DNA of 5,178 nt, taken from Nitrososphaeria archaeon (GTDB lineage: Archaea > Thermoproteota > Nitrososphaeria > Conexivisphaerales > UBA164). A program made the translations under genes and the position numbers. The stretch covers positions 1 to 5,178 of the forward strand of contig JARVJW010000187.1 in assembly GCA_029775955.1 (NCBI GenBank), in the 5' to 3' direction. The notes under the pieces were generated by a model that did no database searches, had not been told where the DNA came from, and worked only from the letters and a program-made list of their open reading frames with translations. This document shows positions 1 through 4,388 of this stretch, piece by piece (the stretch's first letter is position 1; the number at the start of each line of letters is the position of its first letter).

Positions 1-87
1 CTAAAGGTGATATCCTTATAAATATGTTTATATAATTGCGCCCAATAATATTATAAAACAACATTAACCCTTGAAAAGTTGAAGAAT

Positions 88-231
88 CTATCTGTCTGCC
101 AGGCTCGGCTTTCCCTTCCTCATTGTGTACACGGAATCACTTATTGCCACAAGAATACTCTTCCCTGCCATCGTGTCGGTCCTTATGAAAGGCAACCTAA
201 TGCACTTTAATCTCCAGTTCCTATTCTCCAT
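88..231 (-). CDS. Unrecognised short reading frame, probably a gene remnant
   Basis: Read on the minus strand from an ATG at 231, this frame gives 47 residues ending at a TAG (88-90). It stays open upstream of the ATG to 282, where an in-frame TAA stops it, adding 17 residues (beginning RYPDYFNGN). The product alternates hydrophobic and polar residues (for example LKCIRLPFIRT and KSILVAISDSVYTM), which would suit beta strands, and ends in a basic tail. I recognise no family, catalytic motif, signal peptide or membrane segment. The composition is protein-like and uses AGG and ATA codons as its neighbours do, so it may be the tail of a larger gene whose beginning was lost. A chance frame cannot be excluded at this length. 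The 87 bases before it are AT-rich with no gene that I can see. Confidence 0.3.
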   Translation of the reverse strand: MENRNWRLKCIRLPFIRTDTMAGKSILVAISDSVYTMRKGKPSLADR

Positions 232-311
232 TGAAGTTATATGGCCATTAAATGTATTACCATTAAAGTAATCTGGATATCTTTAACGACTTCACCATTT
301 ATAGTTGAATA

Positions 312-626
312 TTAGTTTATATAGGAGTGCAAAATTTTTGGTCTTATATATTCCCCTATTAAATTTGGGAGGGAAAGGCTGTCCTTCCCCCCCGAGACCG
401 CAACCCCCACCCTTTCACCGTAATTGATCAGTTTATACCTTTTGATGGTCTCCACCGCCTTCCTGTATATGGCCCTGACAAAGCACTTTTTACAAAGGTA
501 CTCCCCTGAATAAGCCCTGTTGTAGAAGGCGGGGCGCCTTTTACACTTTGAGCATATGTAAACCGACGTTTGAGGGCTGGCGCCCATTTTCGTTGATTCT
601 TTCTTGGATGTTGATCGGACTTCCAT
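312..626 (-). pseudogene. ttuA: TtuA/Ncs6-family tRNA 2-thiolation protein, truncated after the PP-loop
   Basis: The intact family consists of PP-loop ATPases that adenylate a tRNA uridine so that sulfur can be inserted (2-thiouridine synthesis). Visible here is the N-terminal part: a zinc-binding pair C25-x2-C28 and C45-x2-C48 with the family spacing and a following Phe, then a helix rich in Arg and Lys, then the ATP-binding PP-loop SGGKDS at residues 78-83. Family resemblance ends at about residue 86 (369-371). The last 18 residues (PNLIGEYIRP onward) are unrelated read-through into AT-rich DNA, ending at TAA. Family members are about 300 residues, so roughly two thirds is missing, including the catalytic cysteines and the C-terminal zinc finger. 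The start follows the stop of the upstream Lrp-like gene by 2 bases, implying co-transcription; an internal Met at residue 14 is an alternative start. The gene cannot encode an active enzyme. I see no rest of it in the window. Confidence 0.85.
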
Positions 627-628
627 GC

Positions 629-887
629 TTAGAACTTGGCTCCCTTATGCATATGCAGGACCACCGCGCTTACGGTGCTCTTGATGCCCCTGTATCTTCA
701 GGATCTTATTTTTGAGTATGTTTCTGAAGTCCTCGATGTCAGAGCAGGTAATCAGGGAGATTATGTCAAACTCGCCAGTGACTTCGTAAAGCTCCACCAC
801 TTACGGGATCTCGGCTAGGGCACCCAGTACATAGTCCATCATTGAGGATTCCACAAATATATTAACAAACACATAAATGCTTGTCAT
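629..887 (-). pseudogene. Stand-alone Lrp/AsnC ligand-binding (RAM) domain protein, broken by a stop and a frameshift
   Basis: From ATG at 887 the minus strand reads MTSIYVFVNI, then DYVLGALAEIP, a TAA (801-803, codon 29), then VVELYEVTGEFDIISLI and SDIEDFRNILKNKIL. This is the beta-alpha-beta-beta-alpha-beta pattern of the Lrp/AsnC C-terminal domain without a DNA-binding domain. In relatives the position of the TAA is typically Glu (IPEVVE), one base change from GAA. At the run of four G on the minus strand (687-690) one extra base shifts the frame; after it the expected ending STVSAVVLHMHKGAKF is read, to a TAA at 629-631. The 259 bases equal 86 codons plus one base, fitting a single inserted base. 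Family members of about 80 residues form ring-like oligomers that bind amino acids or modulate full-length Lrp proteins; the specific role here is unknown. It is the first gene of an apparent two-gene unit with ttuA. Confidence 0.85.
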
Positions 888-910
888 TTGCCGTTGTTTC
901 CATGGGTTCT

Positions 911-917
911 TATTAAA
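911..917 (-). promoter_or_regulatory. TATA box for the Lrp-like/ttuA unit
   Basis: The minus strand reads TTTAATA with its near edge 24 bases upstream of the ATG at 887. This is the spacing expected for an archaeal TATA box driving a leaderless transcript. There is no Shine-Dalgarno-like purine run before the ATG. The call rests on position and composition only. Confidence 0.5.
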
Positions 918-999
918 TCTTGCCAAAGACACCAGCTGATAAGGTTACGTCGAATCCTATACTGTAAGCTGATGCTGCCCATGCTATTTTCTAGAAACG

Positions 1000-1008
1000 C
1001 TTAAATTA
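1000..1008 (+). promoter_or_regulatory. TATA box for the nucleoside hydrolase gene
   Basis: The sequence cttaaatta is centred 25 bases upstream of the chosen ATG at 1029 and is preceded by the purine-rich GAAAC, compatible with a BRE. This spacing supports a leaderless transcript starting at or next to 1029. It also argues against the in-frame upstream ATG at 1008-1010, which overlaps the box. The divergent region 888-1028 holds this box and the one for the minus-strand unit, and nothing else that I recognise. Confidence 0.5.
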
Positions 1009-1028
1009 TGTACGCCTCCAAACGCCGT

Positions 1029-1967
1029 ATGTTACACCTTATAATAGATACCGATACCGCTGGGGATGATGCAGTGGCCCTGCTTATGGCGCTGAAAAGC
1101 CAAGACGTAAAAGTGGATGCCGTAACGGTAAATTGCGGTAACATATTCTTTGACTAGGAAGTGGAGAACGCGCTATACACCGTCGAATTCGCCGGAAAGG
1201 GCAATCAGGTCCCTGTGTTTGCCGGGTGCAGGACCACAATCCTCAAGGGTTGGACCACCGTCTAGGAAGTGCACGGCAAGGACGGGATGGGCGATACAAA
1301 TTTCCCGAGGGCTGGCAAGGCTGTCGAAAGGATACACGCTATTGATGCTATAGTGGACACTATCAACGAAAACCCAGGTGAAGTCACGATACTCGAACCA
1401 GCGCCCATGACCAACCTTGCGTTGGCCATAAGGAAGGACCCATCCATAGTTACGAAGATAAAGCACCTCTACTTTATGGGTGGTTCGCACAATTATCCTG
1501 GCAACATAACGCCGAGCGCCGAGTTCAATATATGGGTTGACCCTGATGCCGCCAGCATAGTGCTAGGGTCCGGGATCCCAATGACGATGGTTGGATGGGA
1601 TATCACCATGAAGTATGGCATGCTGGGTAAGGATGATATAAACCAGATCAAACTGATGAATACAGCTAATTCTAAATTTTTCCTACAGGTCAGCAGTGCT
1701 GAAAAGGCCTATCTGCAAAAATCTATGGGCCTAGAGGGTATAACCTGCCCTGATTCCCTAACCACGGCCATTGCGATCGATGGTTCAATTGCAACAAGGA
1801 CTATTTCCAGATATGTCATGATGGATAACCGCGATGGGCCGTTCAGGGGGGCCATTAGCGTCGACGATTATAACATAATGTTGAAGGATGCTAACGTCAA
1901 CGTAGTCTACGAAGCAGACACCGTGAAGTTCAAGAAACTGCTATTCGATATCCTTAAGGGAAGTTAA
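1029..1967 (+). pseudogene. Inosine-uridine-type nucleoside hydrolase, full length but with two in-frame TAG codons
   Basis: The 312-codon frame matches the family length of about 300-330. These enzymes cleave the N-glycosidic bond of nucleosides to ribose plus base, for nucleoside salvage in the cytoplasm. Visible motifs in order are the calcium-binding DTDTAGDDAVAL (Asp 7, 9, 13, 14), VNCGN near residue 40, EPAPMTNLALA in place of the usual GPLTNLA, the ribose-binding MGGSHNYPGNITPSAEFNIWVDPDAA with its Asn-Glu-Phe-Asn cluster, and CPDSLTTAIAID carrying the C-terminal calcium Asp. The usual active-site His before that Asp is Pro here, as in some family subgroups. In-frame TAG codons occupy codons 43 (1155-1157) and 79 (1263-1265); elsewhere the frame is clean, with no indels. 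Restart at GTG 1269 would give 232 residues lacking the DTD motif, so it should be inactive. A TAG-decoding tRNA (pyrrolysine or a suppressor) would rescue it, but nothing in the window supports one. The gene converges on the tRNA gene, 23 bases from its 3' end. Confidence 0.88.
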
Positions 1968-1990
1968 CGGCTATCTCCAATTATTAAATT

Positions 1991-2123
1991 TGGGGACGGT
2001 GGGATTTGAACCCACAACCAACAGGTTTCTCCTTGCTCCAGAAACTCATCATTCTGGAGTCAGCAAGCTTTTTTATTTCATTTTTCTGGAGCCTGTCGTC
2101 CTGCCGTGTTAGACCACGTCCCC
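1991..2123 (-). tRNA. tRNA-Trp (anticodon CCA) with a 59-base intron
   Basis: All four stems pair on the minus strand. The acceptor GGGGACG (2117-2123) pairs with CGTCCCC (1992-1998), followed by discriminator A at 1991. The D stem GTCT pairs with GGAC using one G-T pair, the anticodon stem ACAGG pairs with CCTGT, and the T arm is GTGGG-TTCAAAT-CCCAC. The anticodon loop CTCCAGA places CCA (2087-2089) after T33, so the tRNA reads UGG. The exons are 2086-2123 and 1991-2026, giving a 74-base mature tRNA; CCA is not encoded. The intron after position 37 is where archaeal tRNA-Trp introns usually sit. This is the one apparently functional gene in the window. No strong T-run terminator follows it on the minus strand, where the flank reads aatttaataatt. 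Confidence 0.95.
2027..2085 (-). other. tRNA-Trp intron with a bulge-helix-bulge-like splice region and an internal hairpin
   Basis: Exon bases CTCC (positions 32-35) can pair with GGAG near the intron's 3' end. This leaves three-base bulges AG^A and AA^A at the two junctions, the arrangement cut by archaeal tRNA splicing endonuclease. Deeper in the intron, CTCCAGAA (2052-2059) and TTCTGGAG (2036-2043) form a perfect 8-bp stem. It is extended by CTTG/CAAG after a CTGA bulge. A classical inner helix directly next to the 5' bulge is not obvious, so the motif may be a relaxed form. The intron also contains CTGA (2060-2063) and ATGATGA (2046-2052), which resemble box D and box C, and introns of this tRNA act as methylation guides in some archaea. 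I could not find a convincing guide segment at the required spacing. Confidence 0.75.
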
Positions 2124-2187
2124 CTTGCCTGATATCGTCACGACACACTGAACTCATCCCACCTGCAGGCGGATTATTAATGTAAAA

Positions 2188-2199
2188 TATAATTTAAAA
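2188..2199 (-). promoter_or_regulatory. Possible TATA box for the tRNA-Trp gene
   Basis: The minus strand has the AT-rich stretch TTTTAAATTATA, with its near edge about 64 bases upstream of tRNA position 1. Transcription would then begin near 2165 with a leader of about 40 bases. That is long but possible, since RNase P removes leaders. A closer box is not evident. Insertion-sequence copy A begins only 16 bases further upstream, so anything beyond that was replaced by the insertion. Confidence 0.25.
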
Positions 2200-2206
2200 C
2201 TATTTT

Positions 2207-2218
2207 GGTAATAGTAGT
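2207..2218 (+). repeat. Direct repeat flanking IS copy A, left member
   Basis: GGTAATAGTAGT here recurs as GGTAAATAGTAGT at 3025-3037, immediately outside the other end of IS copy A. The two differ by one base of length. They could be a target-site duplication, although 12-13 bp is longer than usual for IS5-type elements, or a chance match in AT-rich DNA. This copy overlaps the outermost bases of the proposed terminal repeat by 4, so the exact IS boundary is uncertain. Confidence 0.35.
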
Positions 2219-2231
2219 TTGTAGCTTAACT
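2215..2231 (+). repeat. Right terminal inverted repeat of IS copy A
   Basis: TAGTTTGTAGCTTAACT differs from the left end of copy B (TAGCTTGTAGCTCAACT at 4297-4313) at two positions. It faces inward from the C-terminal side of the copy A transposase. Confidence 0.65.
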
Positions 2232-2957
2232 GATGTTAATGCAGCTCTGCCTATGGATTCCCTTCTGCCAATCTTATATGGACCTGCTGTACAGCAACAG
2301 CTCATTTTTCTGAAATCGTCTAGAGCTTACGCTGTCACCCTCTTAAATGCAGAGAAGAATATCTCCACCAACCATCTACTTGTCCCTCTTCCATCCCTCA
2401 TGCCCTAACCTGTTAAGGACCTCGCGCTTCCTGGCATAGCGCTGTGTTTGCGTTCTCCCTCAGGCAGGCTCCCAGCTAATCCAGAAATTCCTCTTTGAGT
2501 TGTAGGCCTATGTTCCCTTTCTTCCTTACTGCTCCTTTACCAGGGGCAAGAACTTGGTGTACCGGTCCTTTCAGAGGTGATCCTGAACCAGACCACTCTG
2601 CCATTATGTGCAACTTGATTAACTTCTTTTACATCTACTCTGTTGTGAATATGCTGAGTTAACAATTGTTGTTGGTCACTCTTCTTCATTTGTAGCCATT
2701 ATCAACTTCTTCACCATTGGCAGCATAATTATATGAGTGAAGCGTATTTTACATGGGTTTAAGGTATTTGAAGAGCGACTGGTGATTCCCTGTAGATGTC
2801 AAAGCCAACCTTTAGGAATAACAGGAATTCGGCTTAAAAATCCATTACACCAATCATTCCTGTTGCCGCAATCCATCTCCTGTAGCTCCTCCTTGCAGGG
2901 GTCCAGGATCGTGATTTCCATTTCCACTAATGCTTCGTTATAGTCGTGCCAGGATAT
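2226..2957 (-). pseudogene. IS5-like DDE transposase remnant (copy A)
   Basis: The N-terminal part reads SWHDYNEALVEMEITILD, matching copy B, but the start codon has become ATA (2955-2957). Later sections, in shifting frames, match copy B: the stretch around LHIMA, then TSERTG, ARKREVLNRLG, the VEIFFSAFKRV segment holding the catalytic Glu, and SSRRFQKNELLLY near the end. The reading frame ends at TAA 2226-2228. The piece that should hold the first catalytic Asp is shortened and unreadable. Many stops, frameshifts and deletions show long inactivity, and copy A is more eroded than copy B. The antisense frame at 2205-2408 is only its shadow. Confidence 0.8.
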
Positions 2958-3005
2958 GATATTACAGGCACTATAAATCAAGACAAAAATAATAGAAAAA
3001 AGAAT

Positions 3006-3024
3006 CAAGTTGGGCTACAAGCTA
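3006..3024 (-). repeat. Left terminal inverted repeat of IS copy A
   Basis: Read on the minus strand this is TAGCTTGTAGCCCAACTTG, differing at one position from the corresponding left end of copy B. It lies just upstream of the former transposase start. A stretch of 48 bases (2958-3005) separates it from the old start position. Confidence 0.65.
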
Positions 3025-3037
3025 GGTAAATAGTAGT
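3025..3037 (+). repeat. Direct repeat flanking IS copy A, right member
   Basis: GGTAAATAGTAGT is the partner of the repeat at 2207-2218. It lies exactly between IS copy A and the GTGAACC that borders the tnpB element's 3' hairpin. If the two are a target-site duplication, the tnpB element once ended beside the tRNA-Trp upstream region and IS copy A inserted at that border later. Confidence 0.35.
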
Positions 3038-3043
3038 GAACCA

Positions 3044-3063
3044 CCCCGCCCTTTCGGACGGGG
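3044..3063 (-). ncRNA. 3'-end hairpin, likely part of an omega-RNA scaffold
   Basis: On the minus strand CCCCGTCC, a GAAA tetraloop and GGGCGGGG form an 8-bp stem with one G-U pair. It lies about 40 bases downstream of the tnpB stop and is followed by TGGTTCAC near the element end. In this family the omega-RNA overlaps the 3' part of tnpB and ends at the element border, so that flanking DNA supplies the guide. By that logic any guide here would begin near 3037 and run into the left end of IS copy A. The upstream limit of the RNA cannot be fixed from sequence alone. With tnpB broken, it probably has no partner made in cis. Confidence 0.5.
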
Positions 3064-3104
3064 CCACGCCCGCTTGTTTGGAGCTTCAACGGCAATGCTT
3101 GCTT

Positions 3105-4263
3105 TCACATACGCTTTATGTATTTGAGCACGCTAGAGGCATAATCCTCTGCGAGCGTCTCGCCTAGGTTCCCTAGGCAAAGCCCTTCTTGCTTATTTGC
3201 AGCACCTACATCCCTATCAAATACTGAATGGCATGAAGGGCATACTGCCATTCTATCCGATAGGTTCAGATGCTGCACTGTGCCACAATTCATGCATACG
3301 CCAGTTGTTCTTATGAACCTGCCTACTTCCAAAGGAGTGCTTGCCTTTAGGCAATTGCGGAATCCTCCTATGGAAGTTTGGTATATCTTCCTCCCGTAAA
3401 ACCTTGACCAACTCTTATCATTTTGGTAAGCAACATATTCATAATTTGACGTTACATAATGTGCAAGTTTGTTGTTTATATCTTCTGATTGTTCTGATGC
3501 AGAAATTCGCTTTTTATCTTTTGTAATAACTTTGTGCCTCTATTTGACCTTTTGTCATATTGGGATTTTGAAAAGGCTTTGTAAAGTCTCTTTATCCTTT
3601 CGGGCATTGGTATAAAGTATTGCACCTTAATTCCGTTCGAGAATCTGGTTCTTTATGCCGAGGTCAATGCCTATTGCTCTGCCATTATGCACTTTTTCTT
3701 CTTTTGGCAAGTATGCAACGACATGCATGAAGTAATCACCGTTCCTCTCTATAAAGTAGCAAACTCTACGTTGCATGGCATTTGATCTATCCTGATTTGA
3801 AATCACACAAGCCCTGTATATGCACTGTTTTATCCTTTATTTTATAAGTTATACCGAATTGCATTAGGGGTATTGAATGCAGCGCCTTCCTGTACCTTAT
3901 CTTTCCCTTTGCTTTCAATAAGGCTTTTGTTGTTGCTCTGCAGCCTTTTTATCAGGTATTGTTTCATCTGTGATGATAATACAATCAGCTCCCTTTCTTC
4001 GAACTTGTCTCCAACCTTTACCTTTTTGTCTTTATAAGAAACAGAATCTGTTATGCCTTTTGATATTATGTAGTTTGTAAACCACTTCCCTTCAAGAAAG
4101 AGCCTTTGAAGTGCGTCGAATCTTTGCTTTGATATTTTGCTTTTATCGAATTTTATTTCATATACTTTTGCAGTCTGACCTTTCCGCTTGCCTCCCTGCC
4201 TTTCTCCCGTATCCTGCTGTTCTTTTCCGCACTAACCATATTATTTACCTTGATCTTCAACAT
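3105..4263 (-). pseudogene. tnpB: TnpB RNA-guided nuclease, inactivated by about five frameshifts
   Basis: Piecing the frames together gives about 386 codons, normal for TnpB. In order: an N-terminal basic segment (ATG 4263 or 4239), TAKVYEIKFDKSKISKQRF, LIVLSSQMKQYLIKRLQ, HSIPLMQFGITYKIKD, VHNGRAIGIDLGIKNQI with the first RuvC Asp, the basic helix YDKRSNRGTKLLQKIKSEF, VAYQNDKSWSRFYGRKIYQT (second RuvC region, acidic Asp in place of Glu), TTGVCMNCG and CPSC (zinc ribbon), and FDRDVGAAN with the last RuvC Asp. The normal Asn after DRDV is Gly. Frameshifts lie near 4190, 3895, 3812, 3643 and 3481. The apparent TAG and TAA codons within it vanish when these are corrected, so I see no clear nonsense substitution. 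The longest clean piece is 3105-3332. TnpB cuts DNA matching its omega-RNA guide and favours element retention. Confidence 0.88.
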
Positions 4264-4270
4264 ATTTTTT

Positions 4271-4286
4271 TAACACATAAGTGTTA
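4271..4286 (-). repeat. Palindrome at the 5' side of the tnpB element
   Basis: TAACAC, a four-base loop and GTGTTA form a 6-bp stem, 7 bases before the tnpB ATG at 4263. Subterminal hairpins of this kind are the recognition sites of IS200/IS605 transposases at the left end. It supports the element boundary and would also lie in the tnpB promoter region. Confidence 0.55.
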
Positions 4287-4296
4287 CTTGTCCTAT

Positions 4297-4313
4297 TAGC
4301 TTGTAGCTCAACT
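4297..4313 (+). repeat. Left terminal inverted repeat of IS copy B
   Basis: TAGCTTGTAGCTCAACT matches the left end of copy A with one mismatch and the right end of copy A with two. The agreement of three independent ends defines the IS terminus to within a few bases. Confidence 0.7.
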
Positions 4314-4328
4314 TGACACTTATGTCAA
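4313..4328 (+). repeat. Palindrome inside the left end of IS copy B
   Basis: TTGACA, loop CTTA and TGTCAA form a 6-bp stem directly inside the terminal repeat. Its core ACACTTATGT is also the core of the tnpB element's palindrome at 4271-4286, in the opposite orientation. Copy A lacks this palindrome at the same place, reading TTGATTCTTTTTTC instead. Confidence 0.4.
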
Positions 4329-4388
4329 CTATTTCTGTCATCACCTGATTTATAGTGTTTGTCATCAAGTGTTGTCATGCCCATTGAT

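Larger units (their letters stand above)
2215..3024 (-). mobile_element. Degraded IS5-like insertion sequence, copy A
   Basis: The element lies on the minus strand and matches copy B (from 4297) along its whole length. Both ends carry an imperfect inverted repeat, TAGTTTGTAGCTTAACT at 2215-2231 and, read inward on the minus strand, TAGCTTGTAGCCCAACTT at 3007-3024. It is about 810 bases long. Judging from copy B the intact element would be about 950, so copy A has lost around 145 bases through several internal deletions. The insertion places the IS right end about 90 bases upstream of tRNA-Trp. The left end abuts the 3' side of the tnpB element. Confidence 0.8.
3038..4290 (-). mobile_element. 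Degraded tnpB-only IS200/IS605-family element (IS1341-like)
   Basis: A tnpB gene is flanked on its 5' side by a palindrome (4271-4286) and on its 3' side by a strong GC hairpin (3044-3063), as expected for subterminal hairpins of this family. There is no tnpA transposase in or next to it, so it would have depended on a TnpA encoded elsewhere. Family ends carry no inverted repeats or target duplications, so both boundaries are estimates set by the neighbouring IS copies. The sequence is visibly richer in A and T than the flanking genes and favours AAA and TTT-type codons, which suggests a different origin. Confidence 0.7.

Noticed and set aside
636..818. Plus-strand 60-residue frame
   Set aside because: It is antisense to the Lrp/AsnC-like gene, which explains the sequence far better.
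1150..1490. Several frames on both strands inside the nucleoside hydrolase
   Set aside because: They are shadows of the hydrolase coding frame and show no family features of their own.
2027..2085. Complete box C/D guide RNA in the tRNA intron
   Set aside because: Box-like CTGA and ATGATGA are present, but the outer boxes are weak and no guide segment pairs with the tRNA at the required distance from a D box.
2205..2408. Plus-strand 67-residue frame near the tRNA
   Set aside because: It is antisense to the C-terminal part of the copy A transposase.
2737..2943. Plus-strand 68-residue frame
   Set aside because: It is antisense to the N-terminal part of the copy A transposase.
3787..3789. Apparent in-frame TAG in tnpB as a third amber codon of the hydrolase type
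   Set aside because: Correcting a frameshift near 3812 reads VISNQDRSNAMQRR straight through this point, so the TAG is out of frame.
3341..4299. Plus-strand frames 3341-3526 and 4111-4299
   Set aside because: They are antisense to the broken tnpB gene, which reads as TnpB on the other strand.
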